The translations under genes and the position numbers were made by a program. Shown here in pieces: positions 46,076 through 59,347 of a stretch of 64,000 nt of DNA (positions are counted from its first letter, which is position 1; each line of letters starts with the position of its first letter). This stretch comes from Polytrichum commune. Taxonomy: Eukaryota > Streptophyta > Polytrichopsida > Polytrichales > Polytrichaceae. The stretch is taken from the NCBI GenBank assembly GCA_950295325.1, contig OX485808.1, forward strand, positions 7,628,501 to 7,692,500, read 5' to 3'. The notes beneath the pieces were generated by a model that saw only the letters and a list, made by a program, of their open reading frames with translations, had not been told where the DNA came from and searched no databases.

Positions 46076-47400
46076 TTAGGGTCAACAGCGATGCGACTCG
46101 GACGAACTCGCAGTCGGGCAACGAATTCCCGGGATCATCAACAGTCAACTCAGTCGACAAGAAGGGCGAGGAAGACGATTCACAGCTCCAGCCGAGTGCA
46201 AATTGAAACGGACGAGAAGAAAAATAAATGGGATGGTGTTCGGGAGCTGCGTGATAATGCGGCATCGAGTCGGGAACAATTCCACGACGCCAGCAAACTT
46301 TGCTCTCTCTGCTCTGCTCTGCTGCTACCTATCTGTTGGCGAAATTTCAATGTCTGGCCGTTGAGCTTCTGTAACTAATGTTTTGCGACTGCGATGTTGT
46401 CTACCTGGTGCTCATCTAAACTCGAAGTCGGTGGTGACATGACCCTAGCCTTCCTTGAGTCGACCAAAACCTAAAACCTTGCTCTCTCGACGCGGAATGC
46501 ACCAACTTCTCCTCGATCAAAGGCGTAATGACACAAAGCTTGCGCCACAAGGCAAACACCAGGCAAGCAAAAATAAGTATGTCGATAACCAATTTCTGTA
46601 CTGGATTGAAAAAGCCTCGCATTCAAGCAGGTACTCTAATTGCCGCACTTGAAATCGTTCCCTCACACCGACCCGAACCTTTTTTCACACAATTTGATCC
46701 CCAAGTTTTCATCCGGTCGGAGTTTCCACTAATCCACGACCGAGTTTGCCATCAAGCGAAGAGCTCTCCACTCTCACTTCCTCCCGCAGCTTCCTGTACT
46801 CTCCTCCCAATCTCTCACCAATTCCACTCCACAACATTTTCTGCAACCGATCGATCCACGCGACTGAAAATCAAATCCTGTCAAGCTTCCAAACAAAAAT
46901 TTCCCCCTTCACTCAACCCTCCGTCACTCACTCACCCACTCACTCACTCAATCAATCACTCAATCACTCCAACACCCCCAAGCAGCTCACTTCACTTCAC
47001 TCAATTAATCAACAAACTCTCAGAGAAGGAAAACACCAAAACCCCTGATTCCGAAAATGCTCACAAACACCCTGAGTCACCGGACCACTAAACCTCCCCA
47101 AACGAATCCCACGAAATCGCCCAACTCACAATGCCAATTCAGCTCCTCCTCCAACTGCCACTCACCGAGGCAAGTCACGTCTTTGAGGGGCTAAGCCAAG
47201 CGCCAAATTAAGCCCAGTACCGAATCTACTTGATTTGGAGCAGCAAAAACGAGTGAGAGAGGAAGTGATCCACCCAAGTGGTGGAGACAGATTTCTAGCA
47301 GCAGCGGCAGCAGCAGCAACAGCAAGATGGACGAGTTAAAACAGATGAGATTTTGGTTTGCGTGGGAGTTGGAAGTGTTGTGGGGAGTGTTTTGGGATCG
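46076..47400 (-). promoter_or_regulatory. Probable promoter/leader region of the AP2/ERF gene
   Basis: GC-richer than the flanking transposon DNA. It contains a (TCAC)n-type patch at 46923-46966 and a CAG/CTG-rich patch at 47299-47324. Low transposon content and pyrimidine-rich runs on the coding strand fit a promoter or long 5' leader. No TATA box or transcription start could be fixed. The 187-codon plus-strand frame (46528-47091) is low-complexity and not taken as a gene. Confidence 0.4.
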
Positions 47401-48000
47401 GATTGCTAGTGCATTGCATTTCCGGGGGAGGTAGATACGACAGCCATGCCGCGTCCTTGGTAAGTTGGGTTCAAGGAACTGCCCTGCCTTTTACAGGTTA
47501 AGAGGAAGCCGGAGCCTTCCAGGCTAGTGGGGTCCACTGAAGGCTACTGAAGGCTCACAGGCTATTGTAGGGCGATTTCCCTTTCTCTTCTTCCTCCTTG
47601 GCTGCCTAATTTGTCCTTGGGTGCTTGGAACTTGGCACTCACCTTCTCTAGTGTTGGATATGTTCCACCCGAAGCTTCAAGGGGTTAATAAACTTATTGG
47701 TACATTTGGCGCCCAAGCCTTCGAGTGTCTCTTGCCTTTCACATTGCGGACTCGACCCGACCATGGGAGAACGGATTGGAAGGTGAGTGTGGCCCACCCT
47801 TCTTATGACTTTAATGGACGCGTAGCTATGTATTGTATTGTATTGTATATGGGAGTGGTATATGGCAAGGCTTGTAAGCTATTTGGTTCCTTTTTAATGT
47901 TTTCCAACTTCTATTGCTTAGATTTACACAACAAAAAACTCGTGTTGCATCAGCAAATGTAGGATGAAACATATGCAAAAACCGTATTGAAAATCAGACC
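47401..48000. other. Unassigned flank
   Basis: Includes a short duplicated 'ccactgaaggctactgaaggctcac' word near 47535. The 113-codon frame at 47621-47962 has no recognisable domain. Confidence 0.3.
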
Positions 48001-48019
48001 TCTGTTGCTTTAGGTATGG

Positions 48020-50085
48020 CTATTAATTGGATACGTACGTCCTCCCAATTGTGTTCATTATTGAGTGTAGAGTACTTATTATATTTTGAAGACGTATTTT
48101 TAAACATGTGTCTTTATGATGTTTTCTCTTTGAACCTCACCGAACCACATACCAATCAAATCTAGGGGTCCGATTCATAAAAGTAATTGCATAAGACCCG
48201 CATACCTTAGTCCTTGTGGAATGCCATATGAGGGCTAGCGATGGTATTTGGGTAATTCCATACTTTCGGAGAGCCCAATGTCATGCATGCATCGTGTGAT
48301 AGCAAACAAAACCGTAGTGTGATAACAAGCACATAAATATATGGTCGTAAATGCATAATATAAAACCAATAGAAGCCACATATGACACACGACAACAAAG
48401 CTATGGGAAGAAGTCATGATGTTGAGGGGATTCAGAGGATGATGTCAAGCAGTAGTTTTGTCTAGATTGGCCAAAGTGTCTGGAACTCCCTACTACTACA
48501 TTTTTTTTTTTGTCTAATTAGCATGAGTTATCATTTGGAGTTATGCATTGCTATAACATTTTATTCAAAGTATCATGTTCTCCTGAATTACATAAGTAGT
48601 TACTATGCACACCAAGGAATATGATACAAATTAGTTTGTAAAAAACAATAATGTTGGTACAAACATTTATAACAACGCATAACTCCAAATGGTAACCCAC
48701 ACTAATAGGACAATGAAGTGTAGTTCTAGCCTTGTGGTTGAATACTTTCGACATCCAAAAAGACACGTGGTACGATGAGATTGGATTCTATGTTCAAAAT
48801 TTAGACATTGTTCTAGTAAGTCCACTAATGAACAAAATTGGGAGTTTATGTGGTTGTATGGAGAGAATGTGGAACCTTCACTTTGACCCTCTATAACTTC
48901 AAATGGCCTTATCAACTAAAATGAGCCAATTGGTCCACTCAATTTAATGTAGGGAACGTGATGGGAACGTAATGATTGCTAGTTGGTACGAGAGAATACC
49001 CGTTGAGGGTTCTTAAAATACAAATAATGGTTGCTTGGAGAAATTTATTCCTTACAAAACATATTTCCCAAGCACTCAAAGCCAAGCAATAGATAAGAAG
49101 ATGCATATATTTGGGAACCATAAATATTTTTCCAAATTTTTAGGTAATTTAAATTTAAATTGTACCTACTCATATTTACTTGCCTTGACGCCAAAACACC
49201 TCCTAAATGTCCAAATAAGTGTCCAAAAAAAATCCAAATATCACCTTGTTTTCAATAGGTAAAAAAATAGCAAACCATTATCACGCGATTCTACCAGAAG
49301 ATAAACCCTTGCAAGACCAACCCCATACTAGTTAGAAATCACTATTTGGCTTTGGGACAAAGTCTATGGACCAGATAAAAAATGTGCAAAAAGAAAAATA
49401 TGACCTTAAGGTCTTTTAGGGGTGAATTGGACACTTATGTTCGCGTGATGTATAACAAGACTTGTTGTTAAAATGGACATCATAAAACCACAATGGATAA
49501 AGAAATTGGAGTGTGTTCTTCAAGCGGTAGAATTGTCAAAAGGTTTTGTGAGATGTGAGCAATTCATGAGGCATAACAACTAATTGAAATTGCTAAAAAC
49601 ATGTTCATTTCATGGCTTAATCACATCTCTCATTGCTTGAGCCTTGACCCACTTTTGCAATGAATTCAAGGGGAAAATACTATGTATATGGTAGATGGGT
49701 CCTAAATGGTTTCCTATTAATATATATAAAATTAGCCCACTTCTAGGAAATGAAGCACATGATTAGTACGAGATTGGTTAACAAATCCAAATTGAGGTCG
49801 TAACTACTTTCCTATAAATTCATGGAGCTCATACAGCTGCTATATTCGTTATCAAAGTGAAGATTTTTGTGCTCATCAAATGGCCATATAGGTGGTCCCC
49901 CCCCCCCCAAATTATGTTGACTTAGTGATTCACTTAGAATAGTTGTCATATTTTGAGCATAAAGTCCAATCTCTCTTTTAAACACACGTCTTTTTGGTAT
50001 CCGTTCTTGGATTCCACCTAACCCCATACAACCCAAAAATAGGTGTCTAATCAAATTAAGTTACCAAATTAGGCACATGTACATG
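48020..50085. repeat. Cluster of partial F4 copies
   Basis: F4 blocks appear at about 48030-48120 (minus), 48750-48915 (plus), 49360-49520 (plus, partial) and 49915-50080 (minus). They are separated by unassigned AT-rich DNA. A poly-C run lies at 49898-49907. No coding sequence. Confidence 0.45.
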
Positions 50086-50934
50086 AGATTAGGAAGGAAA
50101 TCGAGATGATCGCTACATCCTATGACCCAAAAAAATCTCACAAATTTGACAAGAAACCAACTTCTCTAGAACTTTGATGGCTCTACAAGCATACAAATCT
50201 TGGGCAATTGACATGCGCAATTGCGAAATTGCCTAACAACAATGAAAAACCTGCAAATCTGCCAATATTGTTTGCCTACAGACGAATGACGATTGCCTAT
50301 ATGTACCTTGATGAATGTGTATGATCTCATGCAAATGTTCTTGGTACTCCCATCTTTCGCTTGTTTCTATGCTCTACTAAATGCTTATATTCCTCACAAA
50401 AACCCCATGAAAGGTTGAGTTTGGAGTATGACGTGGGATGTGGAATATGACATCACTCAACAAAGGCCCACCTTTTCCCAGATCTTCGACTCCGCCTAAG
50501 CAGCTACATAGTGCTCTTTGATTCCTTCCAAGCTGAGTCCTGTCTTCATGGTGAGCATTTATACTACACTTTAACCTCCCTAAGATCACGCATGTGGCAG
50601 GCCAAAGTGCACGTGATATTTCAGGAGGTCTATTAACATGGATCCATGTTAATAGAGAATTAGTGTAGCGTGTGATATTTTGAAATAACTCAAGGCCAAC
50701 ATTGTAATAATGACAATAATGACAATATGACAACATGATGTGTGCACATGTGGCTTAAATTTCTCGGTAGATTATTTTAATGTCAAACACGTGATATATG
50801 AAAGAGAAATGAAACAACAAGGAGGAATATTTCAACTTAACACATCCGTTCCCTAGGGTCTCGGGATACAAGAGAGGGAGTAACAGTAAGGAGGTTAGGG
50901 TGTACATGAACTGCCGATCTGCTTGCAATCGATC
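50086..50934. other. Unassigned
   Basis: Short palindromic word 'ttaacatggatccatgttaa' at about 50632-50652. The 119-codon minus frame at 50377-50736 has no domain. Confidence 0.3.
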
Positions 50935-51155
50935 AGTGACCCTAAAGCGGCTGCTGGATGCAAAACAATTGGTTGAATTTGAGAAATAACCGGTTGAAGT
51001 TCAAGGGTTCAGGGAAATTACCCATCATTTTAGAGGAATCTATAGAATAATACCCAACTTTGATAAAGAAAAACCAGGCGATGTCAGCAGTTGTACTTAA
51101 AAACACCTGGGTTTCAACCACTTTTGCCCAAAAATCTCCCTGGATGCTGCAACGA
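50935..51155 (+). mobile_element. Family D short element
   Basis: Diverged copy with 'aaataaccggttgaagttcaag', 'attttagaggaatctatagaataatac' and a terminal 'aaaaatctccctggatgctgca'. Confidence 0.6.
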
Positions 51156-51157
51156 AC

Positions 51158-51308
51158 AATGAACAGGGAGAGCCGACCACTAGTTGCAGATCAACCGGTT
51201 AAGTTGGAGAAATAACTAGTTGAGATTCAAGACTTCAGGAAACATCACCAGTCATTCTAGAGGAACTTAGAGAACACACCTTGATCGTATGAAGGGAAAA
51301 AACCAAAC
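51158..51308 (+). mobile_element. Family D element, right-truncated
   Basis: Begins 'aacaatgaacagggagagcc' like the complement of the copy at 53175-53400, but is cut off by the next D copy. Confidence 0.55.
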
Positions 51309-51550
51309 CAATGATCGGGGAGAACCGACAGTTAGTTACATATGAACCGGTCAAGTTTGAGAAATAACCGGCTCAAGCTCAAGACTGCAGGAAAACTACC
51401 GATCATTTTAAAGGGATTTTTATAGAATATACCCCAATTTAATAAAGGAAAACCGGAGGATGTCGTCAACATGATGTAACCGGTTGGACTTGCAAACACT
51501 AGGATCTCAACCGATTAACTTAGTGTGCCCAAAAATCTCCCCGACCATTG
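51309..51550 (+). mobile_element. Family D short element
   Basis: Ends CAATGATCGGGGAGA and TCTCCCCGACCATTG form a 15-bp near-perfect inverted repeat. The interior carries three CCGG-containing 'aaccggt' words. About 240 bp, noncoding. Confidence 0.75.
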
Positions 51551-52500
51551 AACTGAACGTTGTCAACATGTAACCCGTTGGGCTTGGAAACAGAGTTTGG
51601 GAAGTTTTGGAAGCCTTAGTGGCTAATTGCCGGTAGTTGCTACGAAGGGTCGGATTTTTTCCAATTTACATCGGCACGAGCCGGTCTTTTGTAAAATCAA
51701 TCGGCCAATTGCCTATATTTTCATATTTTCATTGCCCAATATCCGATTAAATGGAATTCATATCGGCACTGATTGTTTAAAAAATGTATGAAAAGTTATC
51801 AAAAATCTTGAATAAGTGAAAAGGAAGGCATGTTCAAAACTTTAGAGTTAATATCCTTGGCAGGAATTGAACCTAGCAATGCCTTCACCGCTTGGAGGCC
51901 AAGGGTCCCCCAATTCTTCATAGAAGCAATTGGATTTGGTCATGGAAAGGTTGCATAAATCAAAAAGTGTAAGGTTTAGGGTACTTCCTCAAGTGCATCA
52001 TTAGATGCCCCGGACAAATAGCGCTCTGGATGCTTCCGGCTGAAACCCAGTAACTCACAAGAAGAATCGGCTACATTTCCGGGACATTTTCTGGTCCATC
52101 GGCTAATTGCCGGAGGATTGAAATTACAGTCAGATTGCCATCCGATGGTTGGAAATTTGGACCGGCCATGAGGGGAAATCCATCGGCTGATAATGAACTA
52201 GCCGTCGGTTTTCCCCAAACATAGCTTGGAAACACAAAGGATTTCGAACGATTAATGCTCCAAAATCTCCCTGGACACTGCAACCGATCCCCATCTCATC
52301 AGAAGACTCCAAAAACCTCCTTTATGGCCAACTTATCCTCTTTTTGGTTTGCCAGCGGCTCTTTTTGGTGTCGAGCCCGCATGCCTACCTGGCCACATCT
52401 CCACCCTCCATCAGGGCTCGTCCACCATCAACCGTCCACGGCTGATGTCATCACAAGCGCCTGGTCAACAGTGGCAACAAACAACATTCTCTCCCTCCCT
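51551..52500. other. Unassigned, with repeated 'atcggctaattgccgg' words
   Basis: The word 'ggctaattgccgg' and relatives occur near 51611, 51703 and 52098. A possible decayed tRNA-like promoter (B box 'ggttcaattcc' on minus at 51863-51873, A-box-like word at 51888-51901) is present but too short and diverged to call a SINE. Confidence 0.3.
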
Positions 52501-52716
52501 ACGATCGGGGAGAACCGGCAGTTAGTTTCAAATGCACCGGTTGAAGTTGTTCAAGACTGTCAGGGAAATTACCGGTCCGTTTTAGAGGAATTTGTAGGAG
52601 AATATTCCCCAATTTAATAAAAGGAAGACCGGAGGATGTCGTCAACATGGAACCGGTTGGACTTGCAAACACTTGGATCTCAACTGATGAGTATGTCCAA
52701 AACTCTCCCCGATCGT
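52501..52716 (+). mobile_element. Family D element, best-preserved copy
   Basis: Perfect 13-bp inverted ends ACGATCGGGGAGA / TCTCCCCGATCGT enclose 216 bp. The interior has 'gaaccggcagttagtttcaa', 'attaccggtc', 'ggaagaccggaggatgtcgtcaacatg' and 'accggttggacttg'. Target duplication not resolved. Five or more relatives lie in the window. Confidence 0.85.
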
Positions 52717-53174
52717 TGTTCTTTCCATGCTTTTTGATTCTTTGGGTCTTAGGGTTTAGGGTTTATAACACCACATTCAGTGTTCAAGATTGAAATCCTC
52801 ATGTGAGTTTCATTTGGAAGGGCTCTCAAATTGCAGCCCTGCAGTGGAAGGGTTGGTTCAAATTGAAGACGTTAATTCAAGAATATAGAAATGAAATACA
52901 AAACTCATATTTGACTTGTGCATGAATTATATGGTACATGGTTCTAGTACAATGTGAAGAATTAAGAATCAAGCATCTAACTCCACTTCTTGTAGTGACA
53001 ATGCCCTTCGCTTGTTAGTTCTCGTAGCGGGCAGATTATATTGAGGACTTCAATTCATTTTCAATTTGGGGTTACGTTTTGAAGGGCTATTTTGAGAGAG
53101 GTAAGTTTTGAAGGGCCAAAATGTGTTTTAAGGGCATTGAAGATTTTGATCTTGAACATTGACTACGTCCCATG
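52717..53174. other. Unassigned
   Basis: No supported feature. Confidence 0.3.
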
Positions 53175-53400
53175 AGGGTTTTGGACATGATCGGCCGAAC
53201 TCCTTAATGTTTCCAAGTCCAACAGGTTACATGTTGACAACTTTTAGTGTTTCTTCATTAAATTTGAGGTATATTCTTTAAGTTCCTCTAAAATTATCGG
53301 TAATGTTCCTGAAGTCTTGAGCTTTGAATTGGTTGTTTCTCAAACTCAACCGGTCCATTCGTAACTAGTGGTCAGTTCTCCCTGTTCATTGTTATAACAT
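53175..53400 (-). mobile_element. Family D element, reverse orientation
   Basis: Reads on minus 'aacaatgaacagggagaactgaccactagtta', '..gaccggttgagtttgagaaacaacc', 'gttgtcaacatgtaacctgttggacttg' and 'catgtccaaaacc'. Confidence 0.65.
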
Positions 53401-56255
53401 TACTAAACTCATTCCTTGCGGAGGTGAAAATGTAGTGAATTATATTATGTATAGCCTTGTAACGATTATTTTAGATTATTAAAATTTGGAAATAGCATCA
53501 AAGACCCCAAATTAGTCTAGTGGAGTCCAATTGAAATGAATTGACCCTCAACTTTGTAGGGTACTTGTTTTGCTAGATCCCCTTCATCCACAATGGATCA
53601 CATGCCCATGGCATCCCTCATGAAAAGGAGCTCAATTGGGTTAAGAAACCAGGTAATTACCACATTCAATCTTATAATGTTTTAGTGTTTTGATCACTAT
53701 TTAAAAATTTTCTTAATGGTTGAAGATGATCCACAATCAAATCCATTGTGTGAATATTGTAATTTTAGTGTTACACATATGCATGTGCGGGGAGGAATTT
53801 GAATCCACATCCACCCCTTCCAAAGTTCATAATGACCATACTAACCACCTATTGTTGAGGGGGACCATGGAATTCACCTTAAAAAACCACAAAAAATCAA
53901 GGTGGAAAAGAGTTTTTTTTTGTTTCCCACGATGTTCCCCTCTGTTGCAAGGTGCACCATAATAATCTCCCATCTTATTAAGTGATTGAGAACCATTAGG
54001 AACAAATGAGAACACAAAACACTAATACGGTGTAACACTATGGCAATGAAACATTGTCATTGTTATATTTACCAAATGATAACATTTTACCTAGGGTAAC
54101 ACCTTGTAGTATCCCCAAGGTGGCATGGGTATATTCTCACCTCTATTTCTAGATGGTTATGTCAATCATCAATCATGCAATAACCATCATGGGAAATTAT
54201 GATAGGGTTCACTGCATCCAAAATGCAATTAACAAAATGAGAGTTAAACTCACAGTCTTTGCAAACCGAAGTTGATGATTGACAACCTGCAATTTAATGA
54301 CAAGGTAGCATTATTACATACAAACATACCCCTCACTCATTCAAATAAACACCATGAAGTAGTATAGAACCCATAGCTTACATTTTCAGTTAATTTGACA
54401 TCAAAATTAGCTTTAGAGACCTCCAATTAATAGAGTAATCATACACATGTTAAATGAACCAACCACATACCTATGGGAGCGAGGGGAGGGGGGGTACACA
54501 TGAGTTGGTGAGAGGTACACTCATATGCAACAATTCTCTCTCACCATAATGTCTTGCTATTGATTTCACATTGTCAATGATCATTGTTGCCATAACATCA
54601 TGGAATGTGGGGAATATTTTGCAAAATACTGTCACTGTTATGGATTTGAATAATGTTATGGCTCAAGTGTTGTGGCAACATCATCAAGAAAGGTAAATTA
54701 TTTTCTTTTCTTTTCTATTCTAACAACCAATATGATGTTTGTTGAACTCCCATCATTATTAAAAATAAGTTGATGTAATAGTAAACTTTTCTTCACATAT
54801 CACATGTTCTTGCAAATTGAAGTGCGTGATAATTGATGCGTTTGGGTCAAATCAGATAGGTTTTTGCCCAAGGTAGATGGGGCTTAAGTGGCTTGTTTTC
54901 TTAATCGGACCCCATATTGATTAGTATGTGGGTTTAGTGAGGATCACAGAGCAAACATCATAAAGACACATTTAAAAGAGACTAGATTTCGTCTTCAAAT
55001 ATTAATAACTACTTTACACTCGATACTAAACACAATTGGGAGAATGTATGTATTTATTAGAGAAATCAACAAACATACACCTCCGATAACTGCAACTAAC
55101 TCGAGGAAGTCCGATTTCAATATGGTTTTGCGAATATTTCATCGTAGATTTTCTAATGCAACACGAAATTTGTTGTGTAAATCTAATCAGTAGAAGTTGG
55201 AGAACATGTAAAACGAATCAAATAACACCCACATACCTTAAGATTCAATTTCTTGAGACCTAGGTGATGTAGGCATCTGAGTTGGAGCATCGTGCACTAA
55301 AGCTCGTGTGGTCAATGTGGTGATCTTATCACCACATTCCGCTGCACAGATACATGTGCTTTTACTTAAGAAGAGTGACCACATAAGGTCCACATTCCCC
55401 AAATCTCACCTCACAAAGAAGAGAATGGTCAATGTCATATCCATACTACACATCCAAGCTGCATTATGAGCTTATAAGTCTTGCATTGTTGAGATTACTT
55501 ACAAATCTATCATAGTGGTAGATTTTTAGAATATTCATTGACGTAAGACAATTTTCACTGACAAAAGAGGGGTTGCTTAGAACTCGTATGCTTGTAGTGT
55601 TGATAACAACTATCTGCAATATTTGCTCAAAACTCAATCATGCAAGTCCTACACCCTAAAACGACATTGCCACATATATACTGATTTGAAACTAGCTTCT
55701 AAAAAAGAAGGAAAATTGAAATTTGAAATCCAGAAAAGAAAAATTGATGTTGGGGGAGCTTACCTTCTCTTTCCTTGGGAATAATACTACATGGTTAAGC
55801 TTTGAATTGAAATAAAAACTATAAAGTGCAAGATGCAAAATCTAGTTCACTTGAAGTGTGAACATGAAGTGGATGAAAGATTTACTAGGTCAAAAATGAG
55901 AAGAAGTTTCACAAGCTTGACCTTTCGAAAAGAATGAACCTTTTCATTGGCAAGGAACCTCGTTCATTCAATCCCACTTCACATTTGAGTTTTAAACTCA
56001 AGAGCTTGAAGTTTTCTACCATGCTTACAATGGTGGCCTTGATGGCCCCATATGGAACAACTACGACGTCTTGGTCGAAAACCCTAATATGTCTCCGTAA
56101 GGTCACTTGGGAATGTCAAGAGTTTGACCTCTTGTGTTGTGGATCCCAGCCAATGATTTTTCTTGAGCATACTTTGGTTTCATGATACCTTCTTTGTTTA
56201 GTATTACTCCCTCTTGATAGGTATCTCACTTTGAGCTGGCAACTTAACACTTGCT
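53401..56255. other. Long stretch without a recognised gene
   Basis: AT-rich. A short family-B-like block ('ggcaatgaaacattgtcattgttatatttaccaaatga') sits at 54041-54078 and an F4 edge at 55352-55395. No domain-bearing frame seen. Confidence 0.35.
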
Positions 56256-56960
56256 TTAAGGGCCACTTCACACAATGGCCGAAGGTTGAGAGGCCCTCGG
56301 TTTCCATCAATCAGATTGCAAGAAACCAAGAATTTGGCCTCTCGACCCTTCACACTAGAGTCCAAAGGCCATCGCTCTTCAAAATGCCTACATGGCAGTA
56401 CTTTTTTACCAAGGCAACGGACTCTCGAAGAAAGTTTGGGTCGGACAGGAATGGAAACCCAAACTATGGTCCAAAGGTCGTCAAATTTTCTCATTAAAAT
56501 TTTTAAATTTTTAAATTTAAAACTAAAAACTGGCAAGATCTTGGCCATTGGATTAGAGGGGTTGTTTTGGACAAGAAATAAAATGGGATGCTCACCAGAC
56601 AAATGATATGGGTTTGGACTTTGGGCTCGGTCTTTGGAGGCTTCACACTATGACCGTCCAAATCAAGAGGCCATGGGAGTTCACGGCCAAAGGTTTGGAC
56701 TTTGGGCTTGGCCTTTGGAGGCTTCACATTATGCCCAATTGTAGGAATCGAAAGCTCCAATTCCTATAATTTATTGACAATTTTCTGCCAATTTCTTTGG
56801 ACTCTCACCAAAGTTTGGCCATTCAATCCCACGGCCTCTCGACTTGGACGGCCATAGTGTGAAGCGGCCGTAGTGAAGTCGGTCAAGCTTCACACTATGG
56901 CCAAGTGTGAGGTCGGTCGAGCTTTCAATAATTTGAGCTTTGGATGAAATCTCGTCTTCT
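56256..56960. mobile_element. Family E complex
   Basis: Starts 'ttaagggccacttcacacaatggcc'. Contains a duplicated 'ggtttggactttgggct.gg.ctttggaggcttcacac/tatg' block (56610-56655 and 56690-56735) and ends with nested 'cttcacactatggcc' words near 56825-56905. It appears to be two or more overlapping family E copies. The overlapping antisense frames are not genes. Confidence 0.5.
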
Positions 56961-57477
56961 CAAGGTTCTAACTCCCAAAACTGGCAAGTTCAAGATCTCA
57001 ACTAGAGCTCTAACTTGCTGTAAATGGGGCCTAATGGATGCACAATGAATCTATGAATCACACACCAATACCTTCTTGGGGCGCAACCATTTGAACAGTA
57101 AGGGACACTTTCTCTAAGTAGAAACTAGAGCTATGGTGATCTTATAATTATGCTGCCTAAACTTGGATATTGTATCAGAGATTCCAGGTGCAGTGTAATT
57201 AGATTTCAGCCGTCAGATCTCATCGAATTGGACTGCACAGATTAGTCCACATCTGCTTTACTGTGTCGAAGCCCAATCCTCTTGATTTAGACTGCGGTTG
57301 GCAGTTTTATTTTATTTCTTATTTTTTCCCTGAGTAAAATGACACATTGTGAATTGAAAACCGTCCCCTATCATTGTACCAAAACACCGACTGAATCTGC
57401 AGCTTTCCGACAAGAAATTTTGTTTCATAACACCTAACAAGGGGGACTACACTGGTTATTCCAATGAGGGCCATTTC
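56961..57477. other. Unassigned
   Basis: No supported feature. Confidence 0.3.
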
Positions 57478-57959
57478 ACACACGAGCCAAAGAGCCGTGA
57501 CCATGAAATTGTGAGAGACCAAAAGAAAGTGTCCAAAGGCCGTCCCAGCACACCTCCAAAATCATGTAGTGTGGTCACGGATCCTCAAGTGTAGTGCGAA
57601 GCCGTATGTGACCAGGCCCTCAACCAATTGCTATTTCAATGAATTTTTATTCATACGGGTCCTCACACATGATAAAATAGAATAAATCAACGGTTGTGAG
57701 CATTTGGAGTGCCATGGTCTCCTAGTTTTGTGTTAGGCCTACCTCCAAGAGGTGGTTTTTGAAAATAATCCAAGTGGCCATGAAACATGATCCATTTGAT
57801 GTCATGTAGGAATTTATGTGGACTTTACATCCATCTTGCATTCACACACTCTCATTGGTCCCATGAGAAGCGAATTTGGACTAGCTCTGCCTTTTTCCAC
57901 CAGTGAGAGTGCTTGAAATGTAATGGTCATGGGCTCTCAGTCTCTTGTGTGAAGTGGCC
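57478..57959. mobile_element. Family E MITE
   Basis: GGGCCATTTCACACACGAGC at the left and GTGTGAAGTGGCC at the right form the same inverted ends as 16659-16999. It shares the internal block 'cctacctccaagaggt' with that copy. Target duplication unclear. Confidence 0.65.
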
Positions 57960-59347
57960 ATGTGTGCGTGTTACTATTTGGAGTTGTGTAGATCAATAAT
58001 GTCTTACTTAGGAGTTCAATTTTTATTTACTAAAGTTCAATAGGTTGTTCGGACATTATAGAACATAAATGACTTTGCTTGGTGAAATATTACATTCGCA
58101 TTAAATAATTATATTGTTGTATAATTTTGAGTAGTAGCACACACAAATTGGGATAATCAATGTAGTAAAAATATGTTCCAATATGTTTGTTGTTAATTTG
58201 TCCAACTTGTGTACACTAGACTCACTTGGGGTTTCTAATCCCAATTTAGAGGCTAATCTTGCTATAAATTAGCAATCCTCGGGCTCTACATTTGTAATCA
58301 ATGTTTGCATTCTCCCTTCCCCCAATTCACCATTAGCTCATCGTACATTGGAGCCTATTTTGAAAGTTGGGTGAAATTTTTGGGACCTCTTCTTTTCATC
58401 TTTGAAACTTTGGAAAAATAAAAATAAAAATAAGATCTAAAATAGGGTATGTGCATGGGACCCATGCAAGGCTCGTTTGGCCCACCCATCCTAGTAGGGC
58501 AAGCTAGAAAGCCGATTTTTAATAACCCATCACCACTCTTTATCTATGGTAATTTAAGCATTAAGAAAACTTGGGATGACTTTGTGTTGATTCTCACAAA
58601 GTCAAGGCTTTGAACTAAACCCAGTGGTTTCATCTCATTTACTTTACAAATAACTCTAACACTTACATAATTCCACCTTGGAATGTTAAATTCGGTGTTT
58701 CCAATACTACTTGCAATGGTCCACTTTCCACTCATGCATTGGTAAGGTAATTGTGTAGCCTCCCTTTCCTTGACATGCACCCATTTGGCTAGTCCTCCAA
58801 GCTTTTCCATCACCCGCCCGCGGAATGGGCGGTTGGTTGCTTTGAACTTACTTGGAAACTTGGGAGTGGTCAACCAACGGATACCAAACTCCAAAGTCCA
58901 CAAGTCATGAATGTGAAGTTAGATAATAAAAGAATACATCACTCCTAGGTTACACAATATGGTCTCCCTTCCCACCACGGACAAGGCACACATGCTTGTC
59001 AAATTGACACGACCAATCCACGAAGGGTCTAGATTCGACATGTCAATTTTTTCAAAAGAGTTGTTGCCTTGACCACATTCAACTTGTGGGCCAGGGTCTT
59101 TCATGAGTTGAGCCCACCTTGCTATTATCCAAGGAGAAAACGTAGTCAATTATTGTATGGCATGTACGTTGTTTTTAAGGCCGATTTGACCTCGGAAATG
59201 GCATCAAAATTTGATGATTCAGTTCTAACATGACTATTTTTTGGGATGAGCTCACCGCATATCTATGAAAATCATATATTCACTAAACTCCCTTTACACC
59301 TCGGTAATAATGATGGGGTCCCAACTCAAAGAGAAGGGTATCAACAG
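57960..59347. other. Unassigned
   Basis: The 119-codon minus frame at 58544-58903 has no domain I recognise. Nothing else supported. Confidence 0.3.

Noticed and set aside
46528-47091. 187-codon plus-strand frame
   Set aside because: Built from Ser/Thr/Pro/His-rich low-complexity and TCAC repeats, with no domain; more likely leader or promoter DNA.
56204-56606. 132-codon minus frame and overlapping plus frames
   Set aside because: They lie within family E repeat sequence and have no domain.
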